Under the pieces are notes generated by a model. That model had not been told where the DNA came from, did no database searches, and saw nothing but the letters and a program-made list of their open reading frames with translations. Source: Enterovibrio norvegicus_B (GTDB lineage Bacteria > Pseudomonadota > Gammaproteobacteria > Enterobacterales > Vibrionaceae). From it: a stretch of 64,000 bases of DNA. The stretch lies in contig NZ_MDAG01000057.1 of the NCBI RefSeq assembly GCF_002876705.1, positions 310,001 to 374,000 on the forward strand, read 5' to 3'. Below are positions 25,352 through 34,291 of this stretch, piece after piece. Each line of letters begins with the position of its first letter. The stretch's first letter is position 1. A program made the position numbers and the translations under genes.

Positions 25352-26881
25352 ATGCAATTTGATTCTTTCACACATGCTTCACGTTGGTTGGATCTCGCGA
25401 CGTTTGGTCCGAAGCAGGGCGAGGCAAATGCATTAGTCAACAAACGCGCTAAGGCTTGGTTCGATGAACAAGTGAAGCTGCCAGCTTCCTCTCACTTAAA
25501 GCAATGCGAAAAACAATTCGCAGCACAGGGTTACGGAAAAATGATATCTCGTTCGACACGTATTCGTGCATGGCTAGATATCGCGCTGTATGGCGATGAC
25601 CAACTGCGACAAAAAGTGGGTTACGCGCTAAGCCAAATTTTTGTGGCCTCAGATCAAGATGCCACCCTCATTAACCACACACCTGCAATCGCTCACTATA
25701 ACGATTTGCTGTGTGGGCATGCGTTTGGGAATTACCGAGAATTATTGAAAGCAGTGTCTCTATCGCCAGTGATGGGGCATTACTTGACCATGGTAGGCAA
25801 TCAGATGGGTGACCCTTTAACAGGGCGTCGTCCAGATGAAAACTACGCACGTGAGATTTTGCAGTTATTTTCTGTTGGACTGTATGAACGTGACATTGAT
25901 GGTAGCTACATCATGGGAAACAATGGCCAACCCGTGGCTTGCTACGACGAAAAAGACATTCAGGAATTGGCACGCGTCTTCACAGGTTGGGACAGTCTTG
26001 ATAGCCACATGATAGAAGCCATGACCAACAACGGTCAGTATCATGACCCTGGTGAAAAGATGATCATGGGGCACCGTTTCCCTAAAAATACCAGTGCCGA
26101 TGTAGAAATGGATCGCGTGATGGATATGCTGCTACATCATCCTTCTACAGCCCCTAACATCAGTAAAGGCTTGATTCAAAAGCTGACCACATCTAATCCA
26201 TCACCAGACTATGTTCGTCGTGTGACCGAAGTGTTCTTGAATAACGGAGAGGGTGTTGTCGGGGATCTAAAAGCGGTTGTTTGGGCTGTGCTTGCAGACG
26301 AGGAAGTGTACACCGCCACACCAATGACCATGAGTAAAATCCGTGAGCCTTGGTTATCTTTGGTTTACATCTACCGCGCATTAGATGCACAACCGGGGGC
26401 AGGTAGCGCATTGGTAGAAACGGATTTAGTGTATCTGAAAACGTGTAACCAATATCCGCTGGGTTCACCGTCTGTATTTAACTTTTACTTACCTGATTAC
26501 GCCCCTAATGGTGTTGTAAGTGAAAACAATTTGGTCTCCCCAGAATTACAGATTATTGATTGGTCCCATATTATTTATGTGCACAATTTCATATATGGAA
26601 TATTCAGACTTAATCTGCAAGACAAAAATAAACCACTAAAAAAACAACTTTATATCAACGTTGAAGATTTAAAAGCGCCATTTGATACCAAAGATATTCA
26701 AGGCTTTGTTGCTGAAGTATCAGAACGATTTTTTAATGGCGCTATGCCGGTAGAGCTGCAACACATATTGTCTGATCATTACAACGGTCTCGATATGCAC
26801 GCAGGTAAGTGGGTTCAGCGATTAATGTTTATCGCTTTATCTTCCCCATATTTCCATGTTCAGGAGAACCGCGCATCATGA
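25352..26881 (+). CDS. DUF1800 domain protein
   Basis: Protein of about 509 residues of the DUF1800 family, nearly always encoded with a DUF1501 partner, as here. Family blocks are ASRWLDLATFGPKQGEA near the N-terminus, YALSQIFV, PDENYAREILQLFSVGLY, LARVFTGW, and the late FNFYLPDYAPNG. The function is unknown; proposals link the pair to exported or surface-associated metabolism. I chose the ATG at 25352 (AAGG nine bases upstream) over 25256 and the GTG at 25247. No signal peptide is visible from this start. It overlaps the DUF1501 gene by four bases (ATGA), so translation is coupled. Confidence 0.85.
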   Translation: MQFDSFTHASRWLDLATFGPKQGEANALVNKRAKAWFDEQVKLPASSHLKQCEKQFAAQGYGKMISRSTRIRAWLDIALYGDDQLRQKVGYALSQIFVASDQDATLINHTPAIAHYNDLLCGHAFGNYRELLKAVSLSPVMGHYLTMVGNQMGDPLTGRRPDENYAREILQLFSVGLYERDIDGSYIMGNNGQPVACYDEKDIQELARVFTGWDSLDSHMIEAMTNNGQYHDPGEKMIMGHRFPKNTSADVEMDRVMDMLLHHPSTAPNISKGLIQKLTTSNPSPDYVRRVTEVFLNNGEGVVGDLKAVVWAVLADEEVYTATPMTMSKIREPWLSLVYIYRALDAQPGAGSALVETDLVYLKTCNQYPLGSPSVFNFYLPDYAPNGVVSENNLVSPELQIIDWSHIIYVHNFIYGIFRLNLQDKNKPLKKQLYINVEDLKAPFDTKDIQGFVAEVSERFFNGAMPVELQHILSDHYNGLDMHAGKWVQRLMFIALSSPYFHVQENRAS

Positions 26882-28200
26882 AACTAACACGTAGAGATTT
26901 CATCAAATCAGCCGGTATTGCAGGCGCTGCTGCTGCCGCACCTATGAGCTTTAGCCTTCAAGCACGAGGCGTTGAAGACTACAAAGCCTTAATCTGCATT
27001 TTTATGAATGGCGGTAATGATTTTTTCCATCAAGTTTTGCCGCTGGATAGCGAGAATTTCAATAAATTCAACGCATCACGCCAAGGCATTGCAGTACCGC
27101 GCAGTCACGTTATGCCGCTTAACATTAAAGATAAAAATGGCGTGCAATTTGGCCTGAACAAATCCATGCGTGCACTCATGCCGTTGTTTGAAAAAAACCA
27201 AGCGAATGTCGTCATGAATGTAGGGCCATTGCTCGCGCCGACATCAAAAGAAGATCTTGAGTCTGGCCGCGCAGAACTGCCGCCTTATCTTTTCGCTCAT
27301 AACAAGCAGCAAGAAGTATGGCAACACAGTTGGATGGGAGAGGCGTACAGTCAGCACGGTTGGTTGGGGATGTCGATGGATGTGATGGCCCGCTCTATGG
27401 CTGACATGCCAAATTGCTTCTACACCGGCCCTAACTCCATTTTGAACAGCTATTCCACGGATTCCATGTTCGTGAACAAAAATGGCTTTCAAGAACTACA
27501 AGCCTTGTCGAGTGCAGTTATTCGCTCGAGCTATGAATCCATGGCGAACCAGCATTATGACTCACCGTTGGTCGCAGGGTATGCCAATGTTGTGCAACAA
27601 GCGGTATCGGCGCAAAAACAAATGGAGCCGATTGTTGAAGGCATTCCTATGGATGACCGAATTCCGACATCAAACCTTGGCACCCAGCTGCGTGGCATCA
27701 AGCAAATGATCGATGCAGCACAGCTTTTGGGTCATAACCGTCAGGTGTTTTACGTCTCTATCGGTGGTTTTGATACCCACGATAATCAAGTTCGCCGTCA
27801 AGATGGCTTGATGAAAGAATTTTCAGAGGCGGTCGCCGGGTTGTATGCCGCACTGGAAGCGGATGGTTTATCTGAAAACGTACTGACATGTTCACTGTCT
27901 GAGTTTGGACGCACCATGCACGATAATGCCCGTAAGGGCACAGACCACGGTTGGGGCGGCGGGCAGTTTATGTTTGGCGGGCCAACACACGGCGGCGAAT
28001 GCTGTGGCGAGTACCCAGATTTTACTCGTGGTGGCAAAGACGACAACGGTGAAGGTCGGATCATCCCGAAAATAGCGCACGAACAATATGCCGCCTACAT
28101 GGTGAAATGGCTTGGATTGGGGAACGGTGCCCTTAATACCGTATTCCCAACGTTGCCGAAATTTGGTGGACCGATGGAAATGGGTTTGGTGTCTCGCTGA
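26878..28200 (+). CDS. DUF1501 domain protein with Tat signal
   Basis: 440-residue sulfatase/phosphatase-superfamily-like protein. It begins MKLTRRDFIKSAGIAGAAAA, a twin-arginine signal (RRDFIK) with an AxA-type cleavage region, so it should be folded in the cytoplasm and exported. DUF1501 marks include ICIFMNGGNDFFHQVLPLD, FYVSIGGFDTHDNQ, CSLSEFGRTMHDNARKGTDHGWGGG and MFGGPTHGG. The histidine/aspartate-rich segments recall alkaline-phosphatase-fold metal sites. The start at 26878 overlaps the DUF1800 stop and has AGGAG ten bases upstream. The pair forms a two-gene operon ended by a hairpin. Function unknown. Confidence 0.88.
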   Translation: MKLTRRDFIKSAGIAGAAAAAPMSFSLQARGVEDYKALICIFMNGGNDFFHQVLPLDSENFNKFNASRQGIAVPRSHVMPLNIKDKNGVQFGLNKSMRALMPLFEKNQANVVMNVGPLLAPTSKEDLESGRAELPPYLFAHNKQQEVWQHSWMGEAYSQHGWLGMSMDVMARSMADMPNCFYTGPNSILNSYSTDSMFVNKNGFQELQALSSAVIRSSYESMANQHYDSPLVAGYANVVQQAVSAQKQMEPIVEGIPMDDRIPTSNLGTQLRGIKQMIDAAQLLGHNRQVFYVSIGGFDTHDNQVRRQDGLMKEFSEAVAGLYAALEADGLSENVLTCSLSEFGRTMHDNARKGTDHGWGGGQFMFGGPTHGGECCGEYPDFTRGGKDDNGEGRIIPKIAHEQYAAYMVKWLGLGNGALNTVFPTLPKFGGPMEMGLVSR

Positions 28201-28230
28201 TCGAGGTAGCCAAAACCCAAAAAATGAACA

Positions 28231-28258
28231 AGCCAGAGCCAATTGCTCTGGCTTTTTT
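28231..28258 (+). terminator. Terminator of the DUF1800-DUF1501 operon
   Basis: Nine-base stem AGCCAGAGC (28231-28239) and GCTCTGGCT (28245-28253), then a T run. Confidence 0.9.
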
Positions 28259-28396
28259 CAAGGGAATTCTAAAGTTATCTAGGCAAGAGGTGAACCAATC
28301 ACTCAATACGCTACAAAACGCATGGGGTTTGGTGGCAGCGAATAGTGATTTGCCCTAGTATTTTTCTCTTATTCGCCAAGCTGTAGGAAGCAGAAC

Positions 28397-28969
28397 ATGA
28401 GTAAAAGTTGGGATGATATGGCTGCAGAATGGGATTCCAATGCAGCGGTTATCGCCTATTCGGAAAAAGTAGCCAGTGCGTTGGCGAACGTTGTGGCAAT
28501 CAAAGGAAGTAAGATCCTCGATTTTGGGTGTGGTACCGGTTTGTTGACAGAAAAGCTGTCGCCGAAAGTGACTTCAATCACTGCCATTGACCCCTCTGTG
28601 GAAATGATCAATGCCTTGAAAGCAAAAGATTTGCCGAACGTGAGCACTGTGATCGGTGTCGTTGATGAAATATTTGTTCGAGAATACAAACAAGCGGGTC
28701 AACGTTTTGATGTGATCGTGGCTTCATCATCGCTTGCGTTTGTGCCGGATTATCAAGAAACCATCGCGTTGTTAGCCATGCTGTTGGTGGATGGTGGTTT
28801 GCTGGTGCAATGGGATTGGGAAAAGAGCGAGAGTTCAGGCGCCGGTTTCACCGTGAGTGAAATTGAAGAGGCGTACACGAACGCGGGCTTGAACGTCATT
28901 TCGACCTCCATTCCATTCAACATGGGGGACATGCGGGTGTTGATGGGGGTCGGTCAGCGCACTGCATAA
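28397..28969 (+). CDS. Class I SAM-dependent methyltransferase
   Basis: 190-residue Rossmann-fold methyltransferase with N-terminal SWDDMAAEWDSNAAVIAYSE, motif I ILDFGCGTGLLTEKL, motif II ITAIDPSVEMINALK and FDVIVASSSLAFVPD. The first block is reminiscent of small UbiE/Coq5-like enzymes. Substrate unknown. AGGA lies about nine bases before the ATG. Monocistronic, ended by a shared hairpin with the convergent punC. Confidence 0.88.
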   Translation: MSKSWDDMAAEWDSNAAVIAYSEKVASALANVVAIKGSKILDFGCGTGLLTEKLSPKVTSITAIDPSVEMINALKAKDLPNVSTVIGVVDEIFVREYKQAGQRFDVIVASSSLAFVPDYQETIALLAMLLVDGGLLVQWDWEKSESSGAGFTVSEIEEAYTNAGLNVISTSIPFNMGDMRVLMGVGQRTA

Positions 28970-28971
28970 AC

Positions 28972-29002
28972 AAAAAAACCGCCGATAAGGGCGGTTTTTT
29001 TT
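28972..29002. terminator. Bidirectional terminator, methyltransferase/punC
   Basis: Stem AAACCGCC (28976-28983) and GGCGGTTT (28990-28997) with A and T tracts on both sides. Confidence 0.88.
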
Positions 29003-29030
29003 ATGTCTTTTCGTCTGTTGTTTCGATGAA

Positions 29031-30242
29031 TTATGCCGCTTGTGGGCCTTCTTCTAACGTCGCACGGTTGCCGTTCCAGCTGAGCGCGAGACCAAGTGCA
29101 ACGGAAGCTGCAGCGCCCATCATTACCGCAGAGACTGTCAACAAACCACTAACGGCTAGCGCTGATACAATGCCACTCGCAACAAAACAGATCATGGTTT
29201 GTAGGAAGTTCAATAGACCTGCAGCGGTTGCGCTACAGTGTTTGAAATCTTCCAACGCTTTGTTCACCACGATGGGGTAAATCGCACCGTTCGCCACTGC
29301 CAAGAAACAGAATGGGATCAATACTGGCATGATGGTAGTGACATCAGACTGCCAAGACACCACGAAAATGGCCGATACGCTCGCGATAAACAAACCCACA
29401 TACCAAGGAAGAAGCACTGAACCATCGTACTTGTTCAACAATGCACGGCAGCTGTAGCCACCCACAATGAACGCGATAGTTTGTGGTACATAGCTCATAC
29501 CAATGTCAGCACCGCTATAACCCATTTCTGTCATCACGAACGGTGAGCCTGTTAGCCATGCAAAGAACGCCGCTGAACAACCAGCGAAGATAAGCATGTT
29601 GCCAACAAACTTACGTGAACTCACGATGTGCTTGTAGTCGCTAACCAGTTTCGCGCCCATTTTTTCGTTCGTATCTATGGCGGGTGCGCTTTCTTCTTGG
29701 CGAAGCGTGGTAACAACCAACAACACACCTAAACCCACCAACGCGATAAAAATACTGCGCCAGCCGAAGTGAGATTCCAGTGCCGCACCCGCAAGTGGTG
29801 CTAAAGCCGGTGACAGTGCAACCAACGGCATGACAGTTGCGAAAACACGTTGAGATGTTTTGCTGTCATAGCGATCTATCACGATGGCTTGCCAAATCAC
29901 AGACGCACTGCATGCACCTAACGCTTGTACAAAGCGTGCAGCAAGAAACACTTCAATGCTGTCGGATAGGAAACACGCCACGGTCGCGACCGTGAACAGT
30001 GCCATACCGCCGACCAGCACTTTAATGCGGCCAATGCGGTCAGACAACGGACCGTAAACCACTTGACCTAACGCCATGCCCAATAGGAACACAGTCAAAG
30101 ATAGGCCGATCATGGATTGCGTCGTACCCATTTCAAGACGGATGTTTTCAAAAGCGGGTAGGTACATATCGGTTGCAAGGAAGCCAAGCATGCTCAAGCC
30201 TGCAAACCACACCATTGTTGTCATAGGAACAGAATTTTTCAT
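29031..30242 (-). CDS. punC: Purine nucleoside transporter PunC (MFS)
   Basis: Twelve-helix major facilitator of the Bcr/CflA subgroup, 403 residues. GFLATDMYLPAF in TM1, LSDRIGRIKVLVGG as the MFS A-loop, the TM5 motif LVALSPALAPLAGA, and FFAWLTGSPFVMTEMGYS with SYVPQTIAFIVGGY match E. coli PunC (YdhC) closely. The neighbour is the matching LysR regulator punR, transcribed divergently from 30424, the same pairing as in E. coli. PunC imports adenosine and other purine nucleosides, although the subgroup also contains drug exporters. Confidence 0.85.
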   Translation of the reverse strand: MKNSVPMTTMVWFAGLSMLGFLATDMYLPAFENIRLEMGTTQSMIGLSLTVFLLGMALGQVVYGPLSDRIGRIKVLVGGMALFTVATVACFLSDSIEVFLAARFVQALGACSASVIWQAIVIDRYDSKTSQRVFATVMPLVALSPALAPLAGAALESHFGWRSIFIALVGLGVLLVVTTLRQEESAPAIDTNEKMGAKLVSDYKHIVSSRKFVGNMLIFAGCSAAFFAWLTGSPFVMTEMGYSGADIGMSYVPQTIAFIVGGYSCRALLNKYDGSVLLPWYVGLFIASVSAIFVVSWQSDVTTIMPVLIPFCFLAVANGAIYPIVVNKALEDFKHCSATAAGLLNFLQTMICFVASGIVSALAVSGLLTVSAVMMGAAASVALGLALSWNGNRATLEEGPQAA

Positions 30243-30423
30243 TTTACGTTGTCCGTTCGTTTATCAATGTCGTGGAGTGTATCCGCCACGAAAAACTCTG
30301 TGAAACGGTAAAATTTCTCCATTGCTTTCAAAAAATTTGATTTGATGGCTAAGTGTGGCCAATATAAGAGAATATTTGCTCGTTGAGTGGCAGGTACACC
30401 AATGAAAAAGGGCGTCTTCACAT

Positions 30424-31326
30424 ATGTTTTCTTATCCTGATCTTCAAGTTATTGATGCTGTCGCACGACGCGGCAGTTTCTCGGCTGCGGCTGAAGAGCT
30501 TCACAAAGTTCCAAGCGCGGTGAGCTACACGGTTCGCCAAATGGAACAAAAACTTGCTGTGAATTTATTTGAACGCTTGCATCGCTCGGTGAAATTAACG
30601 CCTGCAGGGGTATTCTTCGTCGAAGAGGCTCGCGGCTTGATGAAACAAATGGATGAAATCCGCATACAAACACAACGTGTCGCAAACGGTTGGACACGCA
30701 GTGTGTCGCTTGCTTTAGATAACGTCGTGCGAGAAGACCGTGTCGATTCATTGGTTCGTGATTTTTACGATGCCTTTCCTGACGTTGAATTGCTGCTGAC
30801 GATGGAAGTGTTTAACGGCGTATGGGATGCATTGGCTTATGACCGCGCAGACATTGCTATCGGTGCAACAGCAGCGGTACCTGTCAGTGGGAACCTCAGC
30901 TATCGTGACATGGGCATTTTGACGTGGCGATTCGTGGTGTCGAAAAATCACCCATTGGCCAGCGAGCAAGAGCCGATTCGTCACGAACAATTATTGAGCT
31001 ATCCCGCCATTTGTTTGGAAGACACCTCGCGCATCTTGCCGAAGCGTGCCACTTGGTTGCTCGATAACCAGCGACGTTTAACGGTGCCAAATTGGCACAG
31101 CGCCATTCAGTGTTTTCGCAGCGGGTTAGGGATTGGTGCAATGCCATCTCACATGGCAGAACCGTATTTAAAAAGCGGCGAGTTGATAGAGAAAACCTTG
31201 GTTGAGCCACCAAGCAAAAGCCCGTGTTGTATTGCTTGGCGAACCGACAAAGAAAACCCCGCCGTGAATTGGATATTGGATTACTTAGGCGATGCAGAAA
31301 AAGCGCACAGAGAGTGGTTGGAGTGA
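30424..31326 (+). CDS. punR: LysR-type activator PunR
   Basis: 300-residue LysR regulator. The winged helix (residues 1-60) includes VARRGSFSAAAEELHKVPSAVSYTVRQME, a near match of E. coli PunR (YdhB). The effector domain has the shared blocks EVFNGVWDALAYDRADIAIGATAAVP, EDTSRILPKRATWLLDNQ and GLGIGAMPSHMAEPYL. It should activate the divergent punC in response to purine nucleosides, with its operator in the 180-base gap 30243-30423. That gap also contains the start of no other gene. Confidence 0.86.
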   Translation: MFSYPDLQVIDAVARRGSFSAAAEELHKVPSAVSYTVRQMEQKLAVNLFERLHRSVKLTPAGVFFVEEARGLMKQMDEIRIQTQRVANGWTRSVSLALDNVVREDRVDSLVRDFYDAFPDVELLLTMEVFNGVWDALAYDRADIAIGATAAVPVSGNLSYRDMGILTWRFVVSKNHPLASEQEPIRHEQLLSYPAICLEDTSRILPKRATWLLDNQRRLTVPNWHSAIQCFRSGLGIGAMPSHMAEPYLKSGELIEKTLVEPPSKSPCCIAWRTDKENPAVNWILDYLGDAEKAHREWLE

Positions 31327-31493
31327 CAAAACAGAAAGCGGTGTCATTGTTCGAAGTTATCGACTGTCGTACGTTCTCTGTCTCAGAAAGATCGCACAGG
31401 CATGACAATGAAGCACTTACACTGTAGGTGTTTCTCATCGATGTATCGGTGATGAATGCAACGATGACACACTGCCAGAAGGATCTTGGTGAG

Positions 31494-32276
31494 ATGATAG
31501 ATGTGAGTAATATTGTCGATACTACAAGCTACCAAATCGACGATGAGCAATTTTACGCTGAATGCAAACGCACGCTTGATGAACACGGTGTGTTGGTGCT
31601 TAGGGACTTTCTGCGCCCTGAAGCGATTTCGTCTATCCAAAGAGAGGGTGAAGAGAATCAACACCTTGCTTTTTACTCGGAAAAACAACACAACATCTAC
31701 CTCACCCCGCTTGATGATGAGTTTGCAGAAGATCACCCGCGTAATCGTTTAGTGTCTTCGTCCAAAGGCTGCATCACGACCGACCAAATTCCGCAAGTTT
31801 CTCATCTACATTCGCTCTATGAAGACGAAAGATTCCAACGCTTCCTGTGCAATGTGCTCGGAGAGCAAGCGCTTTATCCTTATGATGATCCGCTTTCGTC
31901 TGTCAACTTGCACTATGCAAACGAAGGGCAGGAGCTTGGTTGGCACTTCGATAATTCATCCTTTGCTATCACCTTAATGATTCAATCGCCGGAAGGTGGT
32001 GGCGCGTTTGAATACGTGAAAGACGTGCGCGATGCTGACAAGGGTGAAATGAATTTTGAACGGTCTGGGCAAATCCTTGATGGGATGGTGGAGACGAAAA
32101 CCTTGGCCATGGATGCGGGTGCGTTGGTGTTGTTTCGAGGAAGGAATGCCATGCACCGTGTGACACCGGTTGTTGGTGACATAACACGTATGCTGGTGGT
32201 GCTGGCCTACAACACCGAGAAGGGTATTTCACTTTCCGAGTCGGCAAGAATGACCTTTTACGGAAGGTTGGGTTGA
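31494..32276 (+). CDS. 2-oxoglutarate/Fe(II)-dependent oxygenase, HalD/BesD-related
   Basis: 260-residue double-stranded beta-helix enzyme. The iron ligands are visible as His151-x-Asp153 (GWHFDNSSFAIT) and His221 (AMHRVTPVVGD), with Arg232 for 2-oxoglutarate. It resembles the HalD/BesD group, in which chlorinating members replace the Asp by Gly. Asp is present here, so hydroxylation, perhaps of a free amino acid, is the better guess. The open frame runs up to 31428, but the ATG at 31494 has AAGGA ten bases upstream. It follows punR on the same strand by 167 bases, probably as a separate unit. Confidence 0.78.
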   Translation: MIDVSNIVDTTSYQIDDEQFYAECKRTLDEHGVLVLRDFLRPEAISSIQREGEENQHLAFYSEKQHNIYLTPLDDEFAEDHPRNRLVSSSKGCITTDQIPQVSHLHSLYEDERFQRFLCNVLGEQALYPYDDPLSSVNLHYANEGQELGWHFDNSSFAITLMIQSPEGGGAFEYVKDVRDADKGEMNFERSGQILDGMVETKTLAMDAGALVLFRGRNAMHRVTPVVGDITRMLVVLAYNTEKGISLSESARMTFYGRLG

Positions 32277-32419
32277 TTCGCCCTTGCATTGTTCTTCCGC
32301 GCCGTTTCACATGACCTGCCGTTGAAAAGAAAAAAGCAGCCCAATAAAGCTGCAAAATGTTGGACTCGATGCCGCATGTGAACGTAGTGCTGCTCTGCGG
32401 TTCTTGTTATAGCGTTCGC

Positions 32420-33673
32420 TTATCCGATTCCTCCCAATGAAGATACCGTTGAAATAAAGCTCTTCGCGCCTAAAAAGATGGTGATCAGGCTAATCAGAAT
32501 ACCAAACGCGAGCGATACTTTACTGTTCACGTATTCGCGCATAAATTTCGCCTGACTGGTTATCATCACCAGCAAGATGACAGCAATGGGCAAGATAATT
32601 CCGTTCAATACCTGTGCGGAGATAATGACGAAAATAGGGTTCAATCCCGTAGCGGAAATGAAAATACCAAAAATCAAAATAGACAGATTGGTAAAGAAAA
32701 AACGCTTATCCGATTTGTCGTATTTCCAACCAAATAACCCCGCTAAGACATAAGATGCACCCAGCGGTGTGACGATTGCAGAGGACAAGCCTGCGGCAAT
32801 CAATCCCACGCTCAGAAACGGACTCGCAAAATCGCCGAGTACGGGTTCGAGTGCTTTCGCCATAGACGCAATGCTTTCAACTGATGTGCCTTTGATGACG
32901 GTTCCTGCCGTGATCATGACGGCGGCCGTGATAAAGCCCCCAACCGTGATCGCCACGATGATATCGAGTTTGGACAATTCCAACTGATCAGTACTGGTGA
33001 ACGCTTTTTTTGCATTGATGGCATGAACAAAGAAGTTGTAGGGCACAATGGTTGTGCCAATCAAACCAAGAACCAAAAACATGCCACCGTCAGGAATTGA
33101 AGGGATTAATCCCGTGGCAACGTCCGACCAATTTGGCCCGACGGCAAACACCGCAATAAGAAAAACCACTGCCATGATGGCCACTAAGACCATGAGTAAT
33201 TTTTCAATTAATTCAAACGGTCCAAAATTGATCAGTACCAGAATAGTAATACCGACAAGGGGCCCGAGAATTTGTGTCGATACACCCGTGAGGGTGGAAA
33301 GGCCTGCCGCCGAACCTGTTAAATCGCCCCCCATATAGGCAATACAACCCAGCGGGATCGCTATACCCACGAGGCCTCTGGCGAGGTGTTTGAGTGCATT
33401 GTTTTCAAAGGTTTTAGAGATGGCTTCAGACAAGCCTTGTCGTGTGACTACCCCTAACCTTGCAGCCATTTCTTGTAGAACGATCGTGGCGACAATGGCA
33501 AAGAGAATGGTCCAAAGTAAGCTGTAGCCAAAGTCTGCGCCTGTTCGTGTGGCGGTTGTGATGGTGCCTGGGCCGATAAAAGACCCCGTGATCACGACTG
33601 CAGGTCCAATCGCTTTAACCTTGTCAATAAATGTGTATTTCGTAGCAGATGATGTGGTGTGTGACGTCGACAT
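32420..33673 (-). CDS. NRAMP-like transporter with non-canonical metal motifs
   Basis: 417-residue LeuT-fold membrane protein of the NRAMP family with 11-12 hydrophobic segments. The canonical TM1 metal motif DPGN is replaced by G-P-G-T (residues 34-37, SFIGPGTITTA), and the TM6 MPH motif is V-P-Y (residues 210-212, TTIVPYNFFVHA). Loss of the Asp, Asn and Met ligands makes ordinary manganese/iron transport unlikely. It sits 54 bases downstream of an ectoine synthase gene on the same strand, so the two are probably cotranscribed, and the solute may be related to that enzyme. A divergent LysR gene lies beyond ectC. Confidence 0.85.
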   Translation of the reverse strand: MSTSHTTSSATKYTFIDKVKAIGPAVVITGSFIGPGTITTATRTGADFGYSLLWTILFAIVATIVLQEMAARLGVVTRQGLSEAISKTFENNALKHLARGLVGIAIPLGCIAYMGGDLTGSAAGLSTLTGVSTQILGPLVGITILVLINFGPFELIEKLLMVLVAIMAVVFLIAVFAVGPNWSDVATGLIPSIPDGGMFLVLGLIGTTIVPYNFFVHAINAKKAFTSTDQLELSKLDIIVAITVGGFITAAVMITAGTVIKGTSVESIASMAKALEPVLGDFASPFLSVGLIAAGLSSAIVTPLGASYVLAGLFGWKYDKSDKRFFFTNLSILIFGIFISATGLNPIFVIISAQVLNGIILPIAVILLVMITSQAKFMREYVNSKVSLAFGILISLITIFLGAKSFISTVSSLGGIG

Positions 33674-33727
33674 ATAATCCCTCCTTGGGCGTACTGCATA
33701 TGTTCTCGCTAGAACGTGTTGTCGCTT

Positions 33728-34114
33728 TTAGTAAGCGGAACCTTCTGGGTTATTGAGATCGTGCTTTTCGGTGCCTGAAAGAGGGGGGTTGAAGACACTG
33801 ACCAAAATGAGGTCTTCTGACTGGCCTCCGCGCAAAAAATGAGGGTCATGTTGGTCTAATACATAGATATCACCTGTTTTGATGGCATACACATTGCCAT
33901 TCATGTCTTCTACCTCGCCATTTCCCGCAATGCAGTAGCACGCTTCAAGATGGTTTCGATAGTGCAACTTAGATTCTGTGCCCGCGCGAACCACGGTGTG
34001 GCAGACGGTAAAACCGACGCCGTCTTGTTGGGTCAAGAGTCGATGACTCGTCCCGTTGCCCCAGTTCACAAATCGGTCTGTCGATTCAACGTCATTGAGT
34101 GATCGAATAAACAT
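33728..34114 (-). CDS. ectC: Ectoine synthase EctC (orphan)
   Basis: Cupin enzyme that cyclises N-gamma-acetyl-diaminobutyrate to ectoine. The 128-residue protein has the iron triad Glu57, Tyr84 and His92, and conserved substrate residues Thr40, Tyr52 and His55. The blocks LHYRNHLEACYCIAGNGEVED and GDIYVLDQHDPHFLRGG are close to bona fide EctC. ectA, ectB and ectD are not adjacent, so this is a stand-alone EctC of the type reported from several bacteria. It may use an imported precursor, or run in the hydrolytic direction. It is first of a two-gene unit with the NRAMP-like transporter, divergent from a LysR regulator. Confidence 0.88.
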   Translation of the reverse strand: MFIRSLNDVESTDRFVNWGNGTSHRLLTQQDGVGFTVCHTVVRAGTESKLHYRNHLEACYCIAGNGEVEDMNGNVYAIKTGDIYVLDQHDPHFLRGGQSEDLILVSVFNPPLSGTEKHDLNNPEGSAY

Positions 34115-34291
34115 GGCATCTCCAAGTGTTAGAAAATTTACAAAAGAGAAACGCTCAAGCGCTTTGCCGCTATCGTCGAGAATGCGACACGCTTGAATGT
34201 ATGAGGCTGCTAACCTTGAAGAAGATGATGAATTGAAGCGTGATGCTGAACAATTGATCTAATTTCAACCAACTTGTTAGATTTTCTTACA

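Noticed and set aside
31494..32276. Naming the oxygenase a halogenase
   Set aside because: The HxD triad is intact; chlorinating members have Gly there.
32420..33673. Ordinary MntH manganese importer
   Set aside because: DPGN and MPH motifs are both replaced, so I did not use the mntH name.
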